Source of the DNA: Lichenicoccus sp964246745
Lineage (GTDB): Bacteria > Pseudomonadota > Alphaproteobacteria > Acetobacterales > Acetobacteraceae
DNA: 29,146 nucleotides
Reading direction: 5' to 3'
Assembly: GCA_964246745.1 (NCBI GenBank)
Contig: CAXTRK010000037.1
Location: 1 to 29,146, forward strand
Both the position numbers and the translations under genes were made by a program. A model generated the notes under the pieces. The model had not been told where the DNA came from. It saw only the letters and a list, made by a program, of their open reading frames with translations, and ran no database searches. Of the stretch, positions 1-8,654 are shown one piece after another. The first letter of the stretch is position 1; each line of letters opens with the position of its first letter.

Positions 1-703
1 CGCCGGTGCCCATCATCGCCTTGCCCATCTCGGCCATCACCGTGCGTATGTCGGCGAAGTCGAGATTGACCAGTCCTGGTGCCACCATCAGGTCGGTCAC
101 TCCCCGTACGCCCATGTAGAGAACATGGTCGGCCATCTTGAAGGCTTCCTTCCAGCCGGTGCGCTCATTGGCGAGGCGGAACAGGTTCTGGTTGGGAATG
201 ACGATCAGCGTATCGACGAACTGCTGCAGCTCGGCGATGCCGACATCGGCCGCCTTGCTGCGCCTGATCCCCTCGAAGGTGAACGGCTTGGTGACCACGC
301 CCACGGTGAGAATGCCGCGCTCGCGCGCCATCCGCGCGATCACCGGAGCGGCACCCGTGCCGGTGCCGCCACCCATGCCCGCGGTGATGAACACCATATG
401 CGCGCCGTCGAGATGGCGGGCCAGCTCGTCCGCCGCCTCTTCGGCCGCGGCGCGGCCGATCTCCGGCTTGGCGCCGGCGCCGAGACCTTGCGTCAGATGC
501 GGGCCGAGCTGGATGCGACGGTCGGCGCGGCTATGGGTGAGCTGCTGCGCGTCGGTGTTGGCGACGACGAACTCGACCCCCTGCAATTGCAGTTGGATCA
601 TGTTGTCGACGGCGTTGGTGCCGCCGCCGCCGACGCCGATCACGGTGATCCGCGGCGTGAAGTCGGAATAGGTCTGCTGTGGAAGTGTCAGGTTGAGGGT
701 CAT
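1..703 (-). CDS. ftsZ: Cell division protein FtsZ (N-terminal 234 residues, cut by window edge)
   Basis: Tubulin-like GTPase that polymerises into the cytoplasmic Z-ring. The reading frame is open from the ATG at 703 down to the left edge, so the C-terminal part of the T7/T8 domain and the FtsA-binding tail lie outside. Visible motifs are the first nucleotide loop VIGVGGGGTNAV (residues 21-32), the tubulin signature GGGTGTG (111-117), and a segment ending in ADHVLYMGVRGVTDLMV that is typical though slightly divergent for FtsZ. The start is 41 bases after the ftsA stop, the widest gap in the cluster, so some independent translation or transcription is possible, although I see no clear promoter in the gap. 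It is the last visible gene of the dcw operon. Identity is certain; only the 3' end is missing. Confidence 0.97.
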   Translation of the reverse strand, partial: MTLNLTLPQQTYSDFTPRITVIGVGGGGTNAVDNMIQLQLQGVEFVVANTDAQQLTHSRADRRIQLGPHLTQGLGAGAKPEIGRAAAEEAADELARHLDGAHMVFITAGMGGGTGTGAAPVIARMARERGILTVGVVTKPFTFEGIRRSKAADVGIAELQQFVDTLIVIPNQNLFRLANERTGWKEAFKMADHVLYMGVRGVTDLMVAPGLVNLDFADIRTVMAEMGKAMMGTG

Positions 704-744
704 CGAGGCGTCTCCGGTTGGATGGCGGGGGTTCGCGCGTGCCG

Positions 745-2196
745 TCACACGCGCTTGCTCAGGAATTCGACCAGCCGACGCATCACGCCGGCGGGCCGTG
801 GCTCATTGAGGTCGAGATCGTCAAGGGCGCGGCCGGCGCCGGCGGCCCAGGCGAGCAGCCCGGCGGCGGTGGCGAACCCGGGGCCCGCCGCGTCGGGCGG
901 CAGGCCGTGCAAACCGGCTGGCCGGCCCAGTCGGACACGGCGCCCAAGCACGCGCGCGGCCATGAGCTGCACGCCCTCAAGCTGGCTGGCGCCCCCCGTC
1001 AGCACCACGCGGTTTCCGGCGGCACTGCCCAGGTCGGCCTGATCAAGCCGGTCGCGCACCAGCTCGAACGTCTCCTCGAGGCGCGGGCGTATCACCGACA
1101 CCAGCCGCGATCGCGGCATGCGGGCGAAGCGGTGCTCGCCTTCGCCGATCTGCTGGACCTGGAGCATATGCAGCTCGTCCTCGGAGGTAATCTCGGCGTG
1201 GCCCTGGACGGCCTTAAGCCATTCGGCGCGGTCGAGCGGCGTGGACAGGCCTTTGGCGATGTCGCGGGTCACGTGCAGGCCGCCGACCGGCAACTGGCTA
1301 GTGTAGAGGAGCTGGTTCTCGCTGAAGACGGCGATCTGGGTGGTGCCTCCGCCCATGTCGATCACGGTGGCTCCCAGTTCGCGCTCATCGTCGACCAGTA
1401 CCGAGAGGGCGGAGGCGAACGGGGCCGCGACCAGTTCGGCAATGCCGAGATCGCAGCGCCCGATGACGGCGGCAAGGTTGCGCAGCGCCATGCCAGCCGC
1501 GTCGATGACGTGCAGCCGCGCCGAGAGCTGTTCGCAATGGTGTCCGCGCGGATCCTCGACGCCGTCCACATCGTCGACCGAGAAACGCAGCGGCATGGCA
1601 TGCACGACGTGGCGGCCGTTGCTCGCGGCGCGGGCGCGGCCCTCAGAGACGATGCGTCGGATGTCGGCATCGGCCACGATCCGTCCGCCGACCGGCCAAC
1701 GCACGTTGTAGAGCCGGCTTTCCGGCGCGCCGCAAGTCAGGCTGACGGTGACCGCGCGCAGATGGTGGTCGGCTGCCTCCTCGGCCTGGCCGACGGCGGC
1801 GCGGATCGCGCGCTCGGCTTCCTTGAAATCGGTGATGCCGCCGAGACGCACGCCGCGTGAACGCTGCCAGCCGCAACCCATCACGCGCAAGCCGCCGTCC
1901 GGCTCGCCGCGTCCGATCAGGCAGGTGACCTTGCTGGTGCCGATATCGAGCACGCCGAAGACGCCAGGCCGCCAGGCGCGCGCGCGCGGGCTTTCGGGCG
2001 GCGGCGCCAACGCGGGCTGCGTCGACGCGGTCTGCTCTCCCGCCAGCGCCAGCGCGCGGCTCTCCTCTCCCAGCAGCGCAAGCGGTCCCGGCTGCTTGCG
2101 CGCGCGACGCAGCGTGCGCTTCCTGGCAGGCGCCGCCGGCTGCGCCGTGAGCAGCAGGCGGTGCTCGGGCGGCGAAAGTCGACGCTGCTCGCTCAC
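745..2196 (-). CDS. ftsA: Cell division protein FtsA, with a long N-terminal extension
   Basis: Actin-like ATPase that tethers FtsZ to the membrane and recruits later divisome proteins. The actin fold begins near residue 79 with GVLDIGTSKVTCLI (phosphate 1); phosphate 2 is VIDMGGGTTQIAVF; the adenosine motif is VVLTGGASQLEGV. The end MRRLVEFLSKRV is the expected amphipathic membrane helix. The start is a GTG at 2196 whose GTGA overlaps the ftsQ stop. A good ribosome site (GGAGG, 5 bases upstream) supports it, giving 483 residues, some 60 more than the usual 420. The extra N-terminus (about residues 1-77) is Arg/Ala/Pro-rich and probably disordered. A weak duplication, LALLGEESRA / LALAGEQTAS, is visible at about residues 39-58. 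Confidence 0.97.
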   Translation of the reverse strand: MSEQRRLSPPEHRLLLTAQPAAPARKRTLRRARKQPGPLALLGEESRALALAGEQTASTQPALAPPPESPRARAWRPGVFGVLDIGTSKVTCLIGRGEPDGGLRVMGCGWQRSRGVRLGGITDFKEAERAIRAAVGQAEEAADHHLRAVTVSLTCGAPESRLYNVRWPVGGRIVADADIRRIVSEGRARAASNGRHVVHAMPLRFSVDDVDGVEDPRGHHCEQLSARLHVIDAAGMALRNLAAVIGRCDLGIAELVAAPFASALSVLVDDERELGATVIDMGGGTTQIAVFSENQLLYTSQLPVGGLHVTRDIAKGLSTPLDRAEWLKAVQGHAEITSEDELHMLQVQQIGEGEHRFARMPRSRLVSVIRPRLEETFELVRDRLDQADLGSAAGNRVVLTGGASQLEGVQLMAARVLGRRVRLGRPAGLHGLPPDAAGPGFATAAGLLAWAAGAGRALDDLDLNEPRPAGVMRRLVEFLSKRV

Positions 2197-3086
2197 GCCG
2201 GCCTCCGTGTCGACTGGGAGTCGCCAGGCGGGACATCGCCAGGCTGGGCATCAGCAGGGGGGGGCTGCGGCTGCCGTATCACCAGCCGGTCTGGCAGCCG
2301 CATGTCGATGTCGGTAAGTGGCCGTTCGAGCAGGTGCATCGTGTCCTCGAGCTGGGCAAGCCGTTTCAGGGCGGGCGTCTCGGCGCCTTCCGGTAGCATG
2401 ACGGTGGCGCCGCTGCGCACCACCAGGTTCCAGCGCCGCTGTCCGACCCGCACCGCCGCCGTCACCTGCTTGCTGATCACCGGCTCCGCGTCGAGTGCCT
2501 CGATCAGGGCTGCGGCCGCCTTGGGCGCGCCGGCTCCCACCACCAACGGCAGCACTTCGAACGCTTCCGCGTCCTTGCGGCTCATGCCGTGCTGGCGCAC
2601 GACGTTACCGTCCCGGTCGATCAACACGAAACGGTCGTGGCTCTGCCAGACCGCGAACGGACGCCGTTCGGTGATGGTGACCAGAACGGTTCCAGGCAGC
2701 CTGCGCTCGACGGTGGAACGCTCGACGAAAGCGAGCTGATCAAGGCGCGCGCGGGCCGCCTCGACGGAGAAGCCGAGCAGCGGCGCCCCCTTGGCCACGC
2801 CAAGCGCGCTCAGCACCTGGCTTTCCGGAGTCATGTTGCGTCCTTCAATCACGATCCGGGTGATGGGCAGGCCGCTCAGGCGTCCGATTGCCGCGCGCAT
2901 TGGGGCGAAGCTGGCCTGGGTACGCATCTGCCGGTGCACAATGAGGCCAAGGCAGCCCACTCCCAGCAGCACGGCGCCGGCGAGCAGCGGCCGGATCATG
3001 CGCTTCTGCCGGCGCGCCAGGATCAGCAGCCGCGACGGCCGGTCCATCTTCCGGCTGGTCAGGCGCGGCCCGATCAAGCGCGACAT
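2193..3086 (-). CDS. ftsQ: Cell division protein FtsQ
   Basis: Bitopic inner-membrane divisome protein that links the early ring to FtsL, FtsW and FtsI. The 297-residue product has a basic cytoplasmic N-terminus, one membrane segment (about residues 32-50, PLLAGAVLLGVGCLGLIV), a POTRA domain from ITRIVIEGRNMTP through VTITERRPFAVW, then the FtsQ beta domain. I chose the ATG at 3086 because GGAG lies 8 bases before it and it overlaps the ddl stop by only 13 bases. In-frame ATGs at 3113 and 3137 have poorer sites. The C-terminus ends in a Pro/Gly/Asp tail with a repeated five-residue unit (DAQPG, DVPPG). The stop overlaps the ftsA GTG. Confidence 0.94.
   Translation of the reverse strand: MSRLIGPRLTSRKMDRPSRLLILARRQKRMIRPLLAGAVLLGVGCLGLIVHRQMRTQASFAPMRAAIGRLSGLPITRIVIEGRNMTPESQVLSALGVAKGAPLLGFSVEAARARLDQLAFVERSTVERRLPGTVLVTITERRPFAVWQSHDRFVLIDRDGNVVRQHGMSRKDAEAFEVLPLVVGAGAPKAAAALIEALDAEPVISKQVTAAVRVGQRRWNLVVRSGATVMLPEGAETPALKRLAQLEDTMHLLERPLTDIDMRLPDRLVIRQPQPPPADAQPGDVPPGDSQSTRRPA
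2214..2252 (-). repeat. In-frame 15-base tandem repeat in the ftsQ 3' end
   Basis: Two and a half copies of a 15-base unit encode DAQPG, DVPPG and DSQ at the very C-terminus of FtsQ. The first unit contains GCCCAGCCTGG (plus strand 2239-2249), an 11-mer also present in the repeat of the ftsI start (15916-15926). Confidence 0.6.
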
Positions 3087-4009
3087 TGCGCGTTCTCCAC
3101 CATCCAGGCGCATAGCGAGGGGAAATTCATCCCGCAATGCGCCGCCTGCTCCGGCAGCAGCGAGGTCGGGGTCAGTCCCGGCTGAGTGTTCACCTCGAGG
3201 ATCACCAGACGGCCAGGGGACGCTTCGGAGCCGCTGTCGTCGTAGCGCAGATCGGTGCGTGTGGCGCCGCGGCAGCCGAGGGCGCGGTGCGCGGACAGCG
3301 CGATTTCCAGCGCGGCGGCGTGTGCGTCCGGATGGATTTGCGCCGGCAGCACGTGCCGCGAGCCGTGCTGTGCGTACTTGGCCTCGTAGTCGTAGAAGCC
3401 ATGGCTGATGGAAGGGTCAGGCGAGATGTCGGTGACAGTCAAGGCCCGGTCGCCCAGCACGCCGACCGTCAGTTCGCGTCCTGGGATGAACTCCTCGACC
3501 AAGGCCTGCGGGCCGAAGCGCCAGCCGGCGGCGACCGCGGCGCGATGGTTGGAGCCGGCGCGGAGGATCTCGACGCCGACCGAAGAGCCCTCGTTCACCG
3601 GCTTGACGACATAGGGCAGCGGCAGCGGATCGCGCTCGGCAAGGTCGGTTATCGCAACCAGGCCGCCTTTGGCCACCGGCAACCCGGCGGCGGCGAACGC
3701 CGCGCGTGCCGCGTGCTTGTCCATTGCCATCGCCGACGCGCGTATGCCGGAGTGCGTGTAGGGAATGCCGAGCCAGTCGAGCACGCCCTGGATCGCGCCG
3801 TCCTCGCCGAAGCGGCCATGCAAGGCGTTGAAAACCACGTCCGGCTTGTCTTCGCGCAAGCGGTCCAGGACCGCGCGCAGATCCGCGCCCGCGTCCATCG
3901 CGGTTGCTGAAAAGCCCGCCTCCCGCAGACCGGCCAGCACCTGCGCGCCGCTCGACAGGCTCACCTCGCGCTCCGCCGACAGGCCGCCCATGAGCACGAG
4001 GACCTTCAT
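3074..4009 (-). CDS. ddl: D-alanine--D-alanine ligase
   Basis: Cytoplasmic ATP-grasp ligase that joins two D-alanines for the UDP-MurNAc pentapeptide. The 311-residue length is normal for the DdlB type. The N-terminal domain opens with MKVLVLMGGLSAEREVSL, followed by FNALHGRFGEDGAIQG. The ATP-grasp part shows PYVVKPVNEGSSVGV, VEEFIPGRELTVGVLG, and the metal-binding end ILEVNTQPGLTPTSLLPEQA. The start overlaps the murB stop in ATGA, and the 3' end overlaps ftsQ by 13 bases. Position between murB and ftsQ is the classical dcw order. Confidence 0.97.
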   Translation of the reverse strand: MKVLVLMGGLSAEREVSLSSGAQVLAGLREAGFSATAMDAGADLRAVLDRLREDKPDVVFNALHGRFGEDGAIQGVLDWLGIPYTHSGIRASAMAMDKHAARAAFAAAGLPVAKGGLVAITDLAERDPLPLPYVVKPVNEGSSVGVEILRAGSNHRAAVAAGWRFGPQALVEEFIPGRELTVGVLGDRALTVTDISPDPSISHGFYDYEAKYAQHGSRHVLPAQIHPDAHAAALEIALSAHRALGCRGATRTDLRYDDSGSEASPGRLVILEVNTQPGLTPTSLLPEQAAHCGMNFPSLCAWMVENAQCRA

Positions 4010-4917
4010 GCCGGCACGCCGATGCGCTTGATCTCCCAGCGCATCGCAACTCCCGAGCTGGCCAGCACGCGCTCGCGGACCGCCTCGCCGAGTGCCTCCA
4101 GATCGGACGCCGTGGCGCTTGCGGTGTTGATCAGGAAATTGCAGTGCTTCTCGCTGACCTGCGCGCCGCCCAGGCAGAGGCCGCGGCAGCCGGCCTGATC
4201 GATCAGCTCCCAGGCGCGCTGGCCGCTCTCGTCCGCGTCAGGGTTGCGGAAGGTCGAGCCGCCGGTACGAGCCCGGATCGGCTGCGACGCCTCGCGGGCG
4301 GCGCGCACCCCGGCAATCCGCGCGGCGATGGCGGCGGGATCGCCCGGCTCTGCGCGCAGGCGCGCACGCACCACGACGCCGCCAGGGGGAAGTGCCGAAT
4401 GACGGTAGCACAGGCCGAGATAGTGCGCGGGCAGCCGCACCAGCTCGCCTGAGCGGGTGACGATGTCCGCCCAGTCGAGCACAGCGGCGATGTCCGCGCC
4501 GTAGGCGCCGGCGTTCATTGCAACCGCGCCGCCGATCGAGCCCGGTATCCCGGCCAGGAACTCCAGTCCGCGCAGCCCCGCCGCCGCCGCGTGTTCGGCG
4601 ATGGCGGCGTCGAGACAGGCGGCGCCGGCGACGATGCCGTCCGGTTCGACGCTGACGGAACCAAAGCCGCCTCCCAACCGGATCACCACGCCGGGCACAC
4701 CGCCGTCGCGTATGATCAGGTTCGAGGCGCTGCCGATCACCAAAGTGGGTAACTCCGGCGGCAGCCCGGCGAGGAACGACGCCAGATCTTCCGCGTCCGC
4801 CGGACGCGCCAGCAGCTCAGCGGCGCCGCCGACGCGGAACCAGCTCTTCGGCCCGAGCGGCGCATCTCGCGTGATGCGGCCGCGCAGCTTCGGCAGCAGG
4901 TCCGCGAGTTCGGTCAT
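4006..4917 (-). CDS. murB: UDP-N-acetylenolpyruvoylglucosamine reductase MurB
   Basis: FAD enzyme that uses NADPH to reduce UDP-GlcNAc-enolpyruvate to UDP-MurNAc in the cytoplasm. The 303-residue protein shows the FAD-binding core (FRVGGAAELLARP, VIGSASNLIIRDGG, GLEFLAGIPGSIGGAVAMNAGAYG) and the C-terminal substrate domain. Catalytic landmarks are the serine in GSTFRNP and the glutamate in RWEIKRIG near the end. The YRHSALP segment marks it as the short type-I-like form common in this class. Both ends are coupled: ATG overlaps the murC stop (4914-4917), and the stop overlaps the ddl ATG (4006-4009). Confidence 0.97.
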   Translation of the reverse strand: MTELADLLPKLRGRITRDAPLGPKSWFRVGGAAELLARPADAEDLASFLAGLPPELPTLVIGSASNLIIRDGGVPGVVIRLGGGFGSVSVEPDGIVAGAACLDAAIAEHAAAAGLRGLEFLAGIPGSIGGAVAMNAGAYGADIAAVLDWADIVTRSGELVRLPAHYLGLCYRHSALPPGGVVVRARLRAEPGDPAAIAARIAGVRAAREASQPIRARTGGSTFRNPDADESGQRAWELIDQAGCRGLCLGGAQVSEKHCNFLINTASATASDLEALGEAVRERVLASSGVAMRWEIKRIGVPA

Positions 4918-6344
4918 GCGGCAAACCCGCCGCGCTGGCGCCGCAGGTCGGCAAGCTGCTCGGGTAACGCCTGCGCCCAGGCGGTGATGTTTCCGGCGCC
5001 GAGGCAGATCACGAAATCGCCGGGTCGGGCAATGGCGTGGACCATCTCGGCCAGGTGCTCGGGGCCAGGCAGCGGCACCACGCTGCGATGGCCGCGCGCG
5101 CGCAGGCCGTCGACCAGGGCATCACGGTCGATGCCGACGATCGGCGCCTCGCCGGCTGGATAGACGTCGGCCACGATCACCGTGCCGGCATCGTTCATGC
5201 AGGTGCAGAACTCCTCGAACAGAGCGGAGAGGCGGGAGTAGCGGTGCGGCTGCACCACGGCGACTACGTCGCGGGCTCCCGCCTGGCGCGCCGCGGTGAG
5301 CACGGCCGCGATCTCCACCGGATGGTGGCCGTAATCGTCGACGATGCTGATCCCGCCGGACTCGCCCACCCGGCTGAAGCGGCGCTTCACCCCTTTGAAG
5401 CCGGCGAACGCGGCACGGATGGTGGCATCATCGATCTCCATCTCCGAGGCCACCGCGATGGCGGCCAGCGCATTGGAGATGTTGTGGCTGCCCAGCATCG
5501 GCAGACGGAACGGGCCGATACGCCTGCTGCGGTTGCGGGCGCGGTCAGTGATCGAGGCCTCGAAGGTCGCACCCCGCTTGTCGGCTACCAGGCGCTCACA
5601 CCGCACATCCGCCTGCGGGCTGAAACCATAGGTGATGACACGGTGGTCCGACAGGCGCGGGATCATCTGCTGCACCGCCGGGTGGTCCACGCACAGCACC
5701 GCAAAGCCGTAGAACGGGATGTTGGCGACGAACTGGTCGTAGGCGGCCTGCATCGCCTCCACCGTCCCCCAATGGTCGAGATGCTCCGCGTCCATGTTGG
5801 TGACCACGGCGATGGTGGCCGGCAGACGCAGGAAGGAGCCGTCGCTCTCGTCGGCTTCGACCACCATCCAGTCGCCGGCCCCCATGCGGGTGTTGGTGCC
5901 GTACGCCTCGATGATGCCGCCATTGATCACCGTCGGATCGAGGCGCGCCGCTTCCAGCACGGCTGCGATCAGGCTGGTGGTGGTGGTCTTGCCATGCGTG
6001 CCGCCGACGGCGATCGACCAGCGCAGGCGCATCAGCTCGGCCAGCATCTCGGCGCGGCGCACCACCGGGATCAGGCGCGCGCGCGCCGCCGCCACTTCCG
6101 GATTGTCGCGGCCGACCGCGGTGGAGACGACCACCACCTGGGCGTCGCGCAGGTTGGCGGCGTGATGGCCGATCATCACCGGTATGCCGGTCTCGCGGAG
6201 GCGCGCCACGTTGACGCCTTCGGCGATATCACTGCCCTGCACCGCATAGCCGAGCGTGTGCAGCACCTCGGCGATGCCGGACATGCCGATGCCGCCAATG
6301 CCGACGAAGTGGATGGTTCCGATGGTGAGCGGCAAGGCTCTCAT
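4914..6344 (-). CDS. murC: UDP-N-acetylmuramate--L-alanine ligase MurC
   Basis: Adds L-alanine to UDP-MurNAc, the first Mur ligase step. The product is 476 residues, the usual size. It has an N-terminal Rossmann-like domain with HFVGIGGIGMSGIAEVL, the P-loop GGTHGKTTTTS, a DESDGSF segment, and YGHHPVEIAAVL in the C-terminal domain. The frame stays open upstream across murG, but family conservation starts at MRALPLTIGTIHFVG, so I place the ATG at 6344. AAAGAGC just upstream may serve as ribosome site. The gap to murG is 13 bases; the 3' end overlaps murB by 4. Confidence 0.97.
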   Translation of the reverse strand: MRALPLTIGTIHFVGIGGIGMSGIAEVLHTLGYAVQGSDIAEGVNVARLRETGIPVMIGHHAANLRDAQVVVVSTAVGRDNPEVAAARARLIPVVRRAEMLAELMRLRWSIAVGGTHGKTTTTSLIAAVLEAARLDPTVINGGIIEAYGTNTRMGAGDWMVVEADESDGSFLRLPATIAVVTNMDAEHLDHWGTVEAMQAAYDQFVANIPFYGFAVLCVDHPAVQQMIPRLSDHRVITYGFSPQADVRCERLVADKRGATFEASITDRARNRSRRIGPFRLPMLGSHNISNALAAIAVASEMEIDDATIRAAFAGFKGVKRRFSRVGESGGISIVDDYGHHPVEIAAVLTAARQAGARDVVAVVQPHRYSRLSALFEEFCTCMNDAGTVIVADVYPAGEAPIVGIDRDALVDGLRARGHRSVVPLPGPEHLAEMVHAIARPGDFVICLGAGNITAWAQALPEQLADLRRQRGGFAA

Positions 6345-6357
6345 GCTCTTTGGGCTC

Positions 6358-7527
6358 TCATGCGTGCTGTTCGGTGTCGCGGCGCGGCTTGAGTGCGGCG
6401 GCGGTAGTGCGGTGCAGATGCCGTTCCACCAGGTCGGCGAGCCGGCCGGTTGCATCCAGGCCGCCCAGCGAGGCGGCTGCCTGCGCCGCCGCGGCAAGCC
6501 GTGCGGGCGAGGCAAACAACTCGCGCAGCAGGCGATCGAGCGCCGCTGGCGTGAACTGCGCTTGTCGAAACATCCAGGCGCCGCCGCGCGCCACGAGTGC
6601 CCGCGCATTCGCGGACTGCTCGTCGCTGGCGGCGATCGGCAGCGGCACCAGGATCGCGGGTCGGCCGATGGCGGCAAGCTCGGCCACGGACGAGCCGCCG
6701 GCGCGCCCGATGACCAGATGCGCGGCCGCCAGCCGTGCGGCGACGTCGTCGAGGAAGGGCGCCACTTCGGCGGCGATGCCGGCCTCGTCGTACGCCGCGC
6801 GCACGCGCGCCACATCTTCCGCACGGGCCTGCTGGGTGACGCGCAGCCGCGCGCGCAGTTCGGGCGCGAGCCCGGCCAGCACCGCTGGAACAATGTCGCT
6901 GAAGATACGCGCACCCAGCGAGCCGCCCCAGACCAGCAGCGACAGGCTCTGTCCGGTCGGCGGATAGGGACTCGCCGCCAGGGACGCGATCTCATCGCGC
7001 ACCGGCATGCCGGTCAGGCTGACGCGGCCAAGGTCGGTGAGATTGCCGGCAAGCCGGCCGGTGTCGGCAAAGCTCACGGCGATGGCGTCGGCAAAGCGGG
7101 CGAGTCGGGCATTGGCCTGGCCGAGCACGGCGTTGCCTTCGTGCAGCAGCATCGCCGGACGATCCCGGCCCAGCAGGCGTGCGGCGAGCAGCGGGGCGAC
7201 CGACGGGTAGCCGCCGAAGCCGATCACCGCGGCCGCCCGCACCTCGGACAGGATCTGCCGGGCCTGCCAGGTGCCGCGCGCCACCGAGGCGAGCCCGCGC
7301 AGCTTGGCGGCTGTGCCGCGCCCGGCCACGCCTCTGCCCGCGATCACGTATTGCGGCCGGTCCTTGAAGACGCCCGCGACGCGCACTCCGGCGCGACGGT
7401 CGGTCATCAAGACGAGAGCGTGCCCGCGTGCGGCAAGCTCGGTGCCCAGCGCCTCGGCCGGAAAGAAGTGCCCGGCGGTGCCTCCGGCTGCGATGACCAC
7501 CGGAGCGGCCGCGATCGGCCCGCTCAC
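6358..7527 (-). CDS. murG: UDP-GlcNAc:undecaprenyl-pyrophosphoryl-MurNAc-pentapeptide GlcNAc transferase MurG
   Basis: Peripheral inner-membrane GT28 glycosyltransferase that converts lipid I into lipid II. The 389-residue protein starts with VVIAAGGTAGHFFPAEAL; families usually show GGTGGH here, so the second glycine is alanine. Other landmarks are the second Rossmann domain motif LLVWGGSLGARIF and the UDP-GlcNAc site in GRAGGSSVAELAAIGRPAILVPLP followed by a DEQSANA segment. The ATG overlaps the ftsW stop in ATGA, matching the functional link between lipid II synthesis and the SEDS polymerase. Confidence 0.96.
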   Translation of the reverse strand: MSGPIAAAPVVIAAGGTAGHFFPAEALGTELAARGHALVLMTDRRAGVRVAGVFKDRPQYVIAGRGVAGRGTAAKLRGLASVARGTWQARQILSEVRAAAVIGFGGYPSVAPLLAARLLGRDRPAMLLHEGNAVLGQANARLARFADAIAVSFADTGRLAGNLTDLGRVSLTGMPVRDEIASLAASPYPPTGQSLSLLVWGGSLGARIFSDIVPAVLAGLAPELRARLRVTQQARAEDVARVRAAYDEAGIAAEVAPFLDDVAARLAAAHLVIGRAGGSSVAELAAIGRPAILVPLPIAASDEQSANARALVARGGAWMFRQAQFTPAALDRLLRELFASPARLAAAAQAAASLGGLDATGRLADLVERHLHRTTAAALKPRRDTEQHA

Positions 7528-8654
7528 GACAGCCTCTCCACGCGAATCTGCGGCCGCCTGCGCGTGAGCGCCAGCACCATGCCGATGGTCAGCGCCACCG
7601 ACATCGCCGACGACCCGCCATAGGAAATGAACGGCAAGGTCATGCCCTTGGTCGGGATCAGGTGCAGCGTCGAGCCCATGTTGACGAATGCCTGCAAGCC
7701 GAAGCCGGTGATCAGGCCGCTGCTCGCCAGCACCACGAAAGGATCGTCCTCATTGAGCAGCTTGAGCAGCGTGCGCACCACCATGAAGCAGAAGATGCCG
7801 ATGATGAACAGGCAGACCAGCATGCCGAATTCCTCGCCGGCGACGGCGAACACGAAATCGGCATGGGCGTCCGGCAGCAGGTCCTTGACGCGCCCTTCGC
7901 CTGGACCGCGTCCGAGCAGCCCGCCATTGCCGAACGCCTGCAGCGCGGTGTCGGTCTGGTAGTGGTCGCCGCGGCCGGGATGCAGGAATCGCTCGACCCG
8001 TGAACGGACATGGGTGAAGGCGAAGAAGGCGCCGACGAAGGCGGCCGCCATCGAGCCGATGCCGACGCCGACGAGGATCAGGTTGAGGCCGTCGAGAAAC
8101 AGTTGCGCCACGAACACGGCGGTGATCACCGTCAGCATGCCGATATCCGGCTGCGCTTTCAGCAGCAGCAGGATCACTCCATAGACGCCAAACGCCAGCA
8201 GCATGCCCGGGAAATGCCGGGTGTGTCTTCTCTCGGTCAGCAGCCAGGCGGTGACCACCGCAAAGCAGGGCTTGAGGAACTCGCTCGGCTGCAGCGACAT
8301 CAGCGGAAAGGCCAGCCAACGGCGCGCGCCTTTGATCTCGATGCCGTGCACCAGGGTCAGCGCCGTCGCGGCCAGCGCCAGCAGGCAGCCGAGCAGCGAC
8401 AGCCGACGTATCGTCCTTGGTGAAAGCAACGAGACGCCGACCACGATCGCGCCGGCGGCGGCGAGAAAAACCACCTGCTTGAAGATGAACATGTCTCGCG
8501 ACGCGCCGATACGCGTCGCCACCGCCGGGCTTGCCGCGAGCACCAGCACATACCCGAAGCCGATCAGCAGGCCGACGCAGCCGAGTGTCGCCCGGTCGAC
8601 CGTCCACCACCAGCGGCCAAGCAGCGAGTTGTCAATACGGGAGGCGACGCGCAT
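7524..8654 (-). CDS. ftsW: SEDS peptidoglycan glycosyltransferase FtsW
   Basis: Polytopic inner-membrane polymerase of septal glycan, acting with FtsI. The 376-residue protein has about ten hydrophobic segments. Family marks are PLMSLQPSEFLKP, the large periplasmic loop containing LLGRGPGEGRVKDLLPDAHADFVF with AVAGEEFGML after it, and the C-terminal LPFISYGGSSAMSVALTIGM. These loops carry the region of the catalytic aspartate known for the family. The ATG at 8654 shares one base with the murD stop (TGATG). It could in principle be RodA, but its place between murD and murG makes FtsW the clear call. Confidence 0.96.
   Translation of the reverse strand: MRVASRIDNSLLGRWWWTVDRATLGCVGLLIGFGYVLVLAASPAVATRIGASRDMFIFKQVVFLAAAGAIVVGVSLLSPRTIRRLSLLGCLLALAATALTLVHGIEIKGARRWLAFPLMSLQPSEFLKPCFAVVTAWLLTERRHTRHFPGMLLAFGVYGVILLLLKAQPDIGMLTVITAVFVAQLFLDGLNLILVGVGIGSMAAAFVGAFFAFTHVRSRVERFLHPGRGDHYQTDTALQAFGNGGLLGRGPGEGRVKDLLPDAHADFVFAVAGEEFGMLVCLFIIGIFCFMVVRTLLKLLNEDDPFVVLASSGLITGFGLQAFVNMGSTLHLIPTKGMTLPFISYGGSSAMSVALTIGMVLALTRRRPQIRVERLS

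Noticed and set aside
3087..3137. Longer ftsQ from ATG 3137 or 3113
   Set aside because: They would overlap ddl by 40-64 bases and have weaker ribosome sites than the ATG at 3086.
5037..6392. Long plus-strand open frame (451 codons) opposite murC; similar ones at 718-1860, 11302-12885 and 14344-16020
   Set aside because: These are antisense shadows of well-identified Mur, Fts and FtsA genes in high-GC DNA. Their translations have no recognisable domains and are skewed to Arg, Ala, Gly and His.
6345..6995. Upstream extension of the murC frame
   Set aside because: It lies entirely within murG in another frame and has no Mur ligase similarity.
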